A stretch of 15,438 nucleotides of DNA from an uncultured Desulfotignum sp. (GTDB lineage: Bacteria; Desulfobacterota; Desulfobacteria; Desulfobacterales; Desulfobacteraceae), in NCBI GenBank assembly GCA_937951975.1, contig CALGAJ010000195.1, positions 1 through 15,438 of the forward strand, in the 5' to 3' direction. Position 1 is the stretch's first letter. Each line of letters begins with the position of its first letter. Shown piece after piece: positions 8,202 through 14,728 of this stretch. The notes beneath the pieces are model-generated. The model did no database searches. It saw only the letters and a list, made by a program, of their open reading frames with translations, and had not been told where the DNA came from. Position numbers and translations under genes: made by a program.

Positions 8202-8887
8202 CTCCGGATGGTGACGGCCGCTGCTTTGGCACTGACCTGCCCGTCCAGGGCGGAGGAGATGATGCCGCCGCAGGACAGAATGGTTTTCCGGATGGCGGCA
8301 ATGATTTTCGGCAGCCGGTTGGAACCGATATGGGGATGGGCATCCACCAGGATGTCCGGAGCGGCCCCGTGCTGCACCAGCAGGACCATGATTTCCCGGA
8401 CATTGCCCCGTTTGGTGGCCCGGGTGTAGAGCTTGCCGTCACTGTAAGTGCCGGCCCCGCCTTCGCCGAAACAATAGTTGGAATCCGGGTGGCAGATCCC
8501 GTCCCGGTTGATTTTTTTCAGGTCAAACCGCCGGGAGGTGACATCCTTACCCCGTTCCAGCACAATGGGACGGATGTTGTGCCGGATCAGTTCCAGGGCC
8601 GCAAACAGCCCGGCCGGACCCGAGCCCGCGATCACGACGGTCTTTTTTCCGGTCACGGGCCGGAACTTCACCGGTTCGTACAAAGCGGGAGCGGGACCAC
8701 CGAAGTAGATCTCCGCTGTCAGCACCACCTTCGGGGATTTGCCCCGGGCATCCAGGGAGCGCCTTAAAATCCGGATGCCGGAAATTTCATCCACGGAACA
8801 GTTCAGTGCTCCGGCCGCAGCCCGGACCTGGGCCGCCCGGTTCCGGGCGTGTTCCGGTGCCAGCCGGAAAGTGATGGAATGAACCAC
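8198..8887 (-). pseudogene. FAD-dependent dehydrogenase (COG2509-type), truncated to its N-terminal half
   Basis: 229 residues. The order is an N-terminal alpha/beta segment (about 1-75), an FAD-binding Rossmann motif GSGPAG (88-93) followed by LERGK, then the hallmark stretches GEGGAGTYSDGKLYTR (141-156) and HPHIG (184-188). These identify the uncharacterised FAD-dependent dehydrogenase family, whose members are normally about 450-540 residues. Here similarity fades after the Gly-Gly at 207-208 and the frame ends about 20 residues later, so the C-terminal FAD/substrate half is absent. The retained part has no internal stop or frameshift, which suggests a recent truncation. The start is GTG at 8887, with AGAGG 7 nt upstream. 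It is the last gene of the dehydratase operon, 69 nt after the activator stop, and meets pstB tail to tail with stop codons in the same GTTAAC. It is probably non-functional, but a stable fragment cannot be excluded. Confidence 0.75.
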
Positions 8888-8956
8888 GTCACATCCTCTA
8901 AGTTTTTAAGATCTCAATGGTCAGGGTTGTCGGATTCAGAGCGGCCCGTGTCGTGT

Positions 8957-9724
8957 CTACAGCCGGGATGCCAGCACGGCCGCACCGATCGCTCCGGTCT
9001 CCTGGCAGTGGGGGGAGATGATCAGCGGCTGGTTCAGCTGTGTTTCCAGGGCCGCTTTCATGCCCTTGTTTTTGGCCACGCCCCCGGTCATCATGACCGG
9101 TCCCTGAATGCGGATTTTTGCGGCCAGGATCCCCACCCGGGCTGCGGCGGCGGCGTGGATGCCGGCGATGATGTTTTCTCTTTTTTCCTGCCGGGCGATC
9201 ATGGAGATGACCTCGGATTCGGCAAACACCGTGCAGATGCTGCTGATTTTCGAAGGTTTGTCCGCTGTGAGGCTCACCTCCCCCATCCGGTCCAGTGACA
9301 CTTCCAGGGCATTGGCCATCACCTCCAGGAACCGTCCCGTGCCGGCCGCACATTTGTCGTTCATGGCAAAATTGTCCACCTGTCCCCGGTCATCCAGGGC
9401 AATGGCCTTGCTGTCCTGGCCCCCCACATCGATGACGCCCCGGATATCCGGATTCAGAAAATGGGCCCCGGCCCCGTGGCAGAGAATCTCGGTCATGGCT
9501 TTGTCGGCAAAGTCGATACTGGCCCGGCCGTATCCCGTGGATACGATGGCGCTCACATCCGACCGGGACAGCCCGGCCTGAACCAGCACATCCCCGAACA
9601 CCCGGGTGCCGGCCTTCAGGTGATGGTATCCCGTGAGCATCACTCGGGTTCCCATAAGGGTTCCGTCTTTGATCAGGGCCGCCTTGGCTGTGTTGGAACC
9701 GATGTCGATGCCCGCAAAAATCAT
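8957..9724 (-). CDS. ATP-dependent activator of 2-hydroxyacyl-CoA dehydratase / benzoyl-CoA reductase-type ATPase
   Basis: 255 residues, the usual length of HgdC/BadG-type activators. These are homodimeric ASKHA-fold ATPases with one [4Fe-4S] cluster bridging the subunits. They hydrolyse ATP to push an electron at very low potential into the partner dehydratase or reductase. Visible: the N-terminal phosphate loop GIDIGSNTAKAAL, the STGYGR segment, the DVGGQDSK loop (99-106), the cluster cysteines Cys125 in KCAAGTGRFLEV and Cys164 in CTVFAESEVIS, and the late TGGVAKN nucleotide loop. The start codon overlaps the stop of the upstream subunit gene in ATGA, so translation is probably coupled. It is the only ATPase of this type in the operon; class I benzoyl-CoA reductases have two different ones. 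This favours a dehydratase-like system (HgdC role). The substrate is not readable from this gene. Confidence 0.9.
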   Translation of the reverse strand: MIFAGIDIGSNTAKAALIKDGTLMGTRVMLTGYHHLKAGTRVFGDVLVQAGLSRSDVSAIVSTGYGRASIDFADKAMTEILCHGAGAHFLNPDIRGVIDVGGQDSKAIALDDRGQVDNFAMNDKCAAGTGRFLEVMANALEVSLDRMGEVSLTADKPSKISSICTVFAESEVISMIARQEKRENIIAGIHAAAAARVGILAAKIRIQGPVMMTGGVAKNKGMKAALETQLNQPLIISPHCQETGAIGAAVLASRL

Positions 9725-10956
9725 GACCGGCCCGCCTTGTGCTTGACGATTTCCATGAATGCATCGATTCTTGTCTCCACCTGGGACTGGGAAAAGCTTC
9801 GGGGATCCACCATATCCGCTTCGATCATGAGCACCGGGATCCCGGTTTTTTCCCGGACAATTTGCATGATGTCCATCTGCCCGAAGGAATAGGGTTTGCA
9901 GGACCGGTTGGAGTGCATGACCAGGCCGTCGACATCGTAAAACCGGATCATTTTCAGCACCTCTTCAGCCATCTGGTCCACCCCGATGTTCAGGTAGATC
10001 CGGGTATAGGCTTCAGCCATGGAATCCAGAAAATTGTTTTCGTCAATATACTTTAAGGCACTGCACCAGGCCGAGGTATAGGTGTCGGCCACCAGACAGG
10101 CCTTATGGGCGGAAAACCGGTCGGACAGCCATTTGAGCTGATGCCACACAGGCAGGTTGTCCCACAGCAGCCGAAAGGTTTCATCCGGCACCACACCGAT
10201 ACCGTCCCGGGTCCGCTGTTCCAGTTCATCGATCAATTCTTTGTAAAAATCCACGGCGACCTGGGTGCCCCGTAAAGTCACAATGAGCGCCAGAAAGAAG
10301 AACGCGTCAAATGCGGACATGGGGGAGGGTTTGCGGGCCGTGGTGTTGAGGACCTGCTGCCACAGACGCTGGCCTTGGTAAGACAGCCGGCCCACCTCAT
10401 TCATTTTGTCCGGGTCCATTTTTTTCCCGGTCACCTGTTCCAGAAACGCGATATACTCATGGACCTGGGTTTGGACATATGCCGCGATCTCAGGGGTATA
10501 CCCGGTGTGGCAGACCGGGGTGTCGAAGATGAACAGCGGCACCTGGAAATATCTGGCCTGGATCTCGTACCATTTCAGAACCGTCCCGCAGATGTTGTTG
10601 CAGCAGATGAGCATGTCCGGTTTCGGCAGCCCGCCGATGGGGCCGCCTTTGACCACGGCGCAGGCGATATCGGACCGGGCATAGGCGCACAGATCACCGC
10701 TGTATCCCATGTCTTCGGCTTTGGCGCACAGGTCTTCCCCCATTTTGGCGGACCCGATCATGGCCCCGTGATTTTCCGGATACACTGGAATGATATCCAT
10801 GGCCACCAGGGGTTCCACCGGGCCGCCGGAGGTGATCCAGGCCACCTGGCGGTGGTTCCGGGCCGCGTCCAAAGCTTCTAAGTAATAAGTGGTCATCAGG
10901 TCCCGCATTTTTTTGGCGGCCTTGATTTTCAGAGGGGATGAAGATTTGTCGGACAT
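9721..10956 (-). CDS. 2-hydroxyacyl-CoA dehydratase family subunit (HgdB/BcrB-type iron-sulfur protein), larger subunit
   Basis: 411 residues of the 2-hydroxyacyl-CoA dehydratase D-component family, whose members bind a [4Fe-4S] or double-cubane cluster and accept the activator's electron for radical dehydration or reduction of acyl-CoA. Family signatures: AWITSGGPVEPLVAMDIIPVYPEN near the N-terminus, DLCAYARSD (Cys90), CCNNICGTVLKWYE (Cys118, 119 and 123), FDTPV, the SPMSAFDAFF segment, and SNRSCKPYS (Cys353). Cys90, Cys123 and Cys353 sit where cluster ligands are expected. Ten cysteines in all is high for a 411-residue protein. The ATG at 10956 has AAGGA 7 nt upstream. It follows its partner by 15 nt and overlaps the activator gene by 4 nt. 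It may act as a heterodimer with the neighbour or, like double-cubane proteins, alone. Substrate unknown. Confidence 0.88.
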   Translation of the reverse strand: MSDKSSSPLKIKAAKKMRDLMTTYYLEALDAARNHRQVAWITSGGPVEPLVAMDIIPVYPENHGAMIGSAKMGEDLCAKAEDMGYSGDLCAYARSDIACAVVKGGPIGGLPKPDMLICCNNICGTVLKWYEIQARYFQVPLFIFDTPVCHTGYTPEIAAYVQTQVHEYIAFLEQVTGKKMDPDKMNEVGRLSYQGQRLWQQVLNTTARKPSPMSAFDAFFFLALIVTLRGTQVAVDFYKELIDELEQRTRDGIGVVPDETFRLLWDNLPVWHQLKWLSDRFSAHKACLVADTYTSAWCSALKYIDENNFLDSMAEAYTRIYLNIGVDQMAEEVLKMIRFYDVDGLVMHSNRSCKPYSFGQMDIMQIVREKTGIPVLMIEADMVDPRSFSQSQVETRIDAFMEIVKHKAGRS

Positions 10957-10971
10957 GAGAAAATCCTTGGA

Positions 10972-12084
10972 TTACAGCATGTGAATAAAGGTTTCAATCC
11001 GGGTGGAGAACTGGCCCTGATTCTGATGACCGTCATCCATTTCCAGGGCCATGCTTTTGATCCCTTTTTCATCCAGGCATTTTTTGAGATATGGGTAATC
11101 AAAGGCGTGGGGATCACAGAACTTGAGCATCACGAACAGCACCCCGTGGGCCCGGGTGTGGTTGACCAGGGAAATCAGATGGTCGGCCCGGGTGGTGAGA
11201 CCCGCGTGTTTGGCCGGGCAGATCGCCCGTTCCCGGTACCGGTCGGCCAGGGCCGTCAGCGGCGGCAATACTTCATCCACCCGTCCGTCAAACCATCGCT
11301 GACCCGTGCACAGATCATCGCCCACCACAGCCCCGCCGGCGGCCTCTATGGCATCGGACAGATCCGGGGTATCACAGACGGATCCGGCAAGGACCACCCG
11401 CTTGACTGGCGTGTCCGTCACGGGCATATGCCGGAGCGATGCCGCCACATCCGCCAGAAGGGCGGCGGCTTCGTTTCTGTCCATGATCATGGCCCCTTTG
11501 ACCAGGGCATTCATGTCAGATCCCCGGATCTGTCCGGGATGCCGGGAATAAAAATCATGGATAACGGACAGGTGGGTGCGGATTTGGTTGAACAGGGCAA
11601 TGGATGCGGCCAGATCGTCATCTGTGATGGATATTTTCAGGGCGGTTTCCAGATCGGATTTGCACCGGGCCAGCACGGATTCCATATACGCGGCGCTGCT
11701 TGGGGTGTTGAGTTTTGCGGGCAGCGCCAGGTCGGCAAAAAAACCGTGCCTCCCGTTCATGCGCCAGATATCGCTGAGCCGCTGCATGGAATCACAGGTG
11801 TGGGGAAATACGGCCCCGTCCAGAAAATCCAGCCGCCCGGCCAGGCGGTCTTCTAAAATACCCCGGACCACGGAGCAGCAGTAGGACTGCAAGTGGTTTT
11901 CCGCCTGGACGATGCCGTGGCCGGAAGCAAACAGGCGCAGGGGATGGCACCCGGCCGCATGGATCAGTTCTTCAGGGGCATAGGAGCAGGGGTATCCGAT
12001 GATTTTCCGTCCGGTCCGGCGGATGCGGGCCACTGTGTCTGAAAGCCGGTCTGAAGCTTCATGAAAGCGCGCTATTTCCTTCAT
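10972..12084 (-). CDS. 2-hydroxyacyl-CoA dehydratase family subunit (HgdA/BcrC-type), smaller subunit
   Basis: 370 residues with the ATG at 12084, the first residue from which family similarity is seen (KIIGYPCSYAPEELIHAAGCHPLRLF, 27-52). AGGAG lies 10 nt upstream. An in-frame extension to 12294 exists but would overlap the upstream radical SAM gene by 133 nt and has no family character. Likely cluster cysteines: Cys33 in PCSYAPEE, Cys69/70 in SYCCSVVRG, Cys97 in FPHTCDSM, and Cys323 in FCDPHAFDYPY. The pattern is that of the second iron-sulfur subunit of dehydratases and benzoyl-CoA reductases, so together with the next gene and the activator it makes a complete component A + D set. It lies second in the operon, 77 nt after the radical SAM stop. 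The substrate (2-hydroxyacyl-CoA, aryl-CoA or something non-CoA) cannot be told from sequence. Confidence 0.85.
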   Translation of the reverse strand: MKEIARFHEASDRLSDTVARIRRTGRKIIGYPCSYAPEELIHAAGCHPLRLFASGHGIVQAENHLQSYCCSVVRGILEDRLAGRLDFLDGAVFPHTCDSMQRLSDIWRMNGRHGFFADLALPAKLNTPSSAAYMESVLARCKSDLETALKISITDDDLAASIALFNQIRTHLSVIHDFYSRHPGQIRGSDMNALVKGAMIMDRNEAAALLADVAASLRHMPVTDTPVKRVVLAGSVCDTPDLSDAIEAAGGAVVGDDLCTGQRWFDGRVDEVLPPLTALADRYRERAICPAKHAGLTTRADHLISLVNHTRAHGVLFVMLKFCDPHAFDYPYLKKCLDEKGIKSMALEMDDGHQNQGQFSTRIETFIHML

Positions 12085-12129
12085 GCCCGGAGATCTCCTG
12101 TATCGTGTCTGTTTTGCGTTCAAAAGCGG

Positions 12130-12161
12130 TGTGATGTTCCGGGGGGGGCCGGACCGGAATA
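12130..12161 (-). repeat. Intercistronic hairpin containing an 8-base C/G homopolymer
   Basis: Between the radical SAM and dehydratase genes the plus strand has eight consecutive G (12141-12148). On the transcribed strand TTCCGG and CCGGAA arms flank a C-rich loop, with three further pairs (GAT/ATC) beyond one mismatch. No U-run follows, so it is not a classic terminator. It could be an attenuating or mRNA-protecting stem, and the homopolymer could slip in length. Confidence 0.35.
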
Positions 12162-13772
12162 TCACTGCCTGACGGGTGTTATATCGGACATCGATGGAGA
12201 AGTCAAAGCAGAGGTGACATGAATCAAACCATGTTCCGGAGGCAGCTGCTCCACCAGGGGCACGGCACCAAGCCATCGGCGGTATTGCTGCCACCGGGAA
12301 ACCTCGATCCCGCCTTTCGGCGTCCGGTAAGATCCGTCTTCAGCCCGTTCCCGGAACTTCAGGCGCCCGGATTTCACTGCCGTGTGACTGCTGTGAAACA
12401 AATCAACCGGACCGTCGATTTTCAAACCGTATCTGCCGGCGTTTCTGGCAAAATGGGTTTTGTCGAACAGCACAAAGGCACTGGCGGTCAGGCCGCCCAG
12501 ATGGCCGTACACCTCACTTAAGAACTTTAGGGTCTGGTCCATGTCCGCATCCGTGGAAGTGGGAAGTCCGAAAATCATCAGTCCCAGGTTGGAGATGCCT
12601 GCGGCCGCCGAGTCCTTGATCACACGCTGGATATCAGTGACACAGGTGCCTTTGTTGATCAGGTCCAGCAGACGCTGGGACCCGGATTCAATGCCCCATC
12701 CGATCCATTTGCATCCGGCGGCGGACCACAGGGCCAGGCGGCCGGGCGTACAGTCGGCCGTGGGTTTGCCTAAGATATGAAAAAAAATGGAAAGCCCTCT
12801 GGCCAGAATCTCTTCACAGATGGCATCCATGTCATTGGGCAGGATGTATTCATCTGCTGAATAAAAATGTGTCACCCCCAGGGTTCGGCTGTAGTTTTCC
12901 AGTTCCGATACAAACGCGTCCACCGGTTTTCTGCGGTAGCCCCCGAATGAAAAATTGTGGGCGCAGAACCGGCATTTGCGCCAGGCGCATCCCCGGGAAA
13001 ACAGTACCGGCAGCACGGGCACCGGGTTGAAATAGTCGCCCAGAGGCAGGTTTGAAAAATCCGGGGCCGGCACCTGTTTCAGGGATATGGTCCGGGACCG
13101 GGGATTGGTTTGAAGGGTGTCTCCCTGCCGGAATATCAGTCCGGGAATGTCCGGCCAGGCAGTCCCGGCGCACAGGGCCGCCGCCGCTTCCTCCCCTTCG
13201 CCGCAGACCACGGCATCGATTTCCGGCACACCCGTCATCAGGTCCGGCACGGACAGAGCCGACATCATGGCCCCGCCCATCACGATCCGGGACCGGCGGC
13301 CTGAAATTCCCGCCGCCCAATGCCTCAGGGCCCGTGCCAGGGCTGCGGCAAACGGTACTTGTTCCGGGAACAGCACCGAGATTCCCACCAGTTCGGGGTC
13401 ATCCGCCAGGATGGATCGAACCTGGCGGTCCAGCAGCGTGTGCAGACCAGGCAGCGTTTCACCGGTGGCCAGAAATGTTTCCGCCTGGCGGCCCAGCCGG
13501 GTCATCTCCTGCCGGAGCCGGTCCCAGACGGGTTTGACAGAAAGGGTCTGATCCGGGTCGGTAAACCGGCCCTGGTGTCCCCGGACAAAACCGGTCAGGT
13601 CTCTGCCCTGAACATCTCCTTGTGCCAGGCGAATCCAGGCGGCCAGGTTCAGGTCCATCAGCCGGATTGAGACGTCAGGTACAACCGATTCAATATAAGA
13701 TGATAGAGACGCAATGCCTAAAGGCACATAGGTGGCACTGGCCCGGGGCGGGAAAACGAACACCACGCGCAT
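12162..13772 (-). CDS. B12-binding-type radical SAM protein of unknown substrate
   Basis: 536 residues. The N-terminal part (about 1-200) has the arrangement of a cobalamin-binding-like Rossmann domain: VFVFPPRASATYVPLGIASL, a VGISVLFPEQ strand, VMGGAMMSA, and CGEGEE. I do not see the DxHxxG cobalamin-ligand motif, so B12 may bind base-off without a protein ligand, or not at all. The radical SAM core follows: SRGCAWRKCRFCAH with Cys262, Cys267 and Cys270 (CX4CX2C rather than CX3CX2C, a spacing known in this superfamily branch), SADEYI as the SAM-binding acidic motif, and GWGIESGSQRLLDLINKG. The last 100 residues are charged and unassigned. ATG at 13772, with an AGGAG 12 nt upstream, which is long spacing. 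It is the first gene of the operon, read into the dehydratase subunits. Family members methylate, rearrange or couple unactivated carbons; this one's substrate is unknown. Confidence 0.82.
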   Translation of the reverse strand: MRVVFVFPPRASATYVPLGIASLSSYIESVVPDVSIRLMDLNLAAWIRLAQGDVQGRDLTGFVRGHQGRFTDPDQTLSVKPVWDRLRQEMTRLGRQAETFLATGETLPGLHTLLDRQVRSILADDPELVGISVLFPEQVPFAAALARALRHWAAGISGRRSRIVMGGAMMSALSVPDLMTGVPEIDAVVCGEGEEAAAALCAGTAWPDIPGLIFRQGDTLQTNPRSRTISLKQVPAPDFSNLPLGDYFNPVPVLPVLFSRGCAWRKCRFCAHNFSFGGYRRKPVDAFVSELENYSRTLGVTHFYSADEYILPNDMDAICEEILARGLSIFFHILGKPTADCTPGRLALWSAAGCKWIGWGIESGSQRLLDLINKGTCVTDIQRVIKDSAAAGISNLGLMIFGLPTSTDADMDQTLKFLSEVYGHLGGLTASAFVLFDKTHFARNAGRYGLKIDGPVDLFHSSHTAVKSGRLKFRERAEDGSYRTPKGGIEVSRWQQYRRWLGAVPLVEQLPPEHGLIHVTSALTSPSMSDITPVRQ

Positions 13773-13833
13773 CTTGAAAATTATCTCCTGTTGCCGGTTG
13801 TATTGTTGGATTTAACCTGATAAGAAACGGAAC

Positions 13834-13862
13834 CTAATAGCACCATTTCCCCGTGAATTCAA
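13834..13862 (-). promoter_or_regulatory. Candidate promoter of the radical SAM / dehydratase operon
   Basis: On the minus strand TTGAAT (13857-13862) and TATTAG (13834-13839) are spaced by 17 bases. Each is 4/6 to consensus. The start would be near 13827, giving a leader of about 55 nt. Weak evidence, from sequence only. Confidence 0.33.
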
Positions 13863-13902
13863 CAGATAAAAACAGGCTTTCAAATCAAACCGGAATATGG
13901 GA

Positions 13903-13919
13903 AAATAGCCGGACTATTT
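13903..13919. repeat. Dyad AAATAG-N5-CTATTT upstream of the membrane protein gene
   Basis: AAATAG (13903-13908) and CTATTT (13914-13919) flank CCGGA, about 27 bases before the start codon of the plus-strand gene. Symmetry and position suit a repressor operator. No regulator gene is nearby, and a 6-base dyad in AT-rich DNA may be chance. Confidence 0.25.
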
Positions 13920-13945
13920 GATAAAACTAAGGATGAGTGGATTCC

Positions 13946-14728
13946 ATGAGTGAAAAGAAACTGCGGAAACTGGTTGAAAACCGGGTTCCCGGATTGTTTT
14001 ATATCATCGCGGTATTTGCCATGATCGAGTTCGGCATTCTGGTGGCCTGTATGGTGACGGCCGCCAACCACACCCGGGTCACCGTGTATGATCCCGGGCA
14101 GGCGGTTGTGTATGAAGATGTCTACAATGCCGATGCCCTGGCTGAATTCAGGCGGGTGTCCGGCATTGAAAATTTCAAGGCGGAAGGATTTACCGTGTCC
14201 CGGGTGCGGGTGGAAAAACCGTTCCCCACCCGCACCTGGATCGCCTTGTCCATCTGTGTGCCGTTGCTGCTGATCCTGTTTGTCGCATTTGTGGTCCGGG
14301 TGTTTGAAGATGTGTTTCTTTCAAAAAAGAAATCATCGGAAAAAAGAGATGGGGACCCCCGGGAATTTTATTTTGAGGAAACCCGGTTTGAAAAGCTGTT
14401 TTCAACCCTGGGCCGGCTGAACATCTATTCCCTGGGAGCCACGGTGATTGTCGGGGCCTTTCTTTTCTGGATGGTGCCGGACCTTCTGGTATATATCGGC
14501 AGAATCAGTCTCCAGACCCTGGCACAGCTCAAGTGGGTGCTGCTGGGTCTGGTTCTGGTGGGCGGCATTTATATCATTGTCAAAGCAGTGCTGTCCTATA
14601 AAACAAAAATCGCCATCATCGAGCAGCAGTCCGAGATTCAGAAAAACCGGGACCGGCTGGCCATCGAGGCCCGGCAGGGCGCCCGGCTGCTGGAAGACAG
14701 GAGGGGGATCATTGAACCGGCGGACTGA
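13946..14728 (+). CDS. Four-helix inner membrane protein of unknown function with C-terminal coiled coil
   Basis: I do not recognise the family. With the ATG at 13946 it is 260 residues; a GTG at 13937 is an alternative, but AAGGA is only 3 nt from it and 12 nt from the ATG, so neither is ideal. Predicted helices: about 15-39, 98-120, 161-183 and 196-217. A positively charged N-terminus (KKLRK) and the KKK after helix 2 put both ends in the cytoplasm. The 40-97 loop would then be a periplasmic domain of about 58 residues, and 121-160 a cytoplasmic loop rich in charge. Residues 218-255 are a charged, Gln/Arg/Glu-rich probable coiled coil. Its 3' end overlaps the next gene by 17 nt if that gene starts at TTG 14712, so the two products are probably made together and may form one envelope complex. 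Confidence 0.75.
   Translation: MSEKKLRKLVENRVPGLFYIIAVFAMIEFGILVACMVTAANHTRVTVYDPGQAVVYEDVYNADALAEFRRVSGIENFKAEGFTVSRVRVEKPFPTRTWIALSICVPLLLILFVAFVVRVFEDVFLSKKKSSEKRDGDPREFYFEETRFEKLFSTLGRLNIYSLGATVIVGAFLFWMVPDLLVYIGRISLQTLAQLKWVLLGLVLVGGIYIIVKAVLSYKTKIAIIEQQSEIQKNRDRLAIEARQGARLLEDRRGIIEPAD
14699..14714 (+). promoter_or_regulatory. Strong ribosome binding site deciding a TTG start
   Basis: AGGAGG (14699-14704) lies 7 bases before TTG at 14712, inside the 3' end of the upstream gene. The ATG at 14745 in the same frame has no purine-rich site before it. The longer start also adds an Arg-Arg-containing n-region to the signal sequence. Confidence 0.65.

Noticed and set aside
8180..8220. Bidirectional terminator between pstB and the truncated FAD gene
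   Set aside because: The stops overlap and the nearby CCGG/GTTAAC palindromes are short, with no stem plus T-run on either strand.
8898..9353. 151-codon minus-strand frame and several plus-strand frames over the activator and dehydratase genes
   Set aside because: High-G+C shadow frames with Arg/Pro/Gly-rich translations, overlapping genes with clear family motifs.
8957..12084. Class I benzoyl-CoA reductase (BcrABCD/BzdNOPQ)
   Set aside because: Only one ATPase subunit and no ferredoxin gene are present; the set fits a dehydratase-type component A + D better.
12085..12294. Longer start (12294) for the small dehydratase subunit
   Set aside because: The extension would overlap the end of the radical SAM gene and matches nothing in the family; ATG 12084 has an upstream AGGAG.
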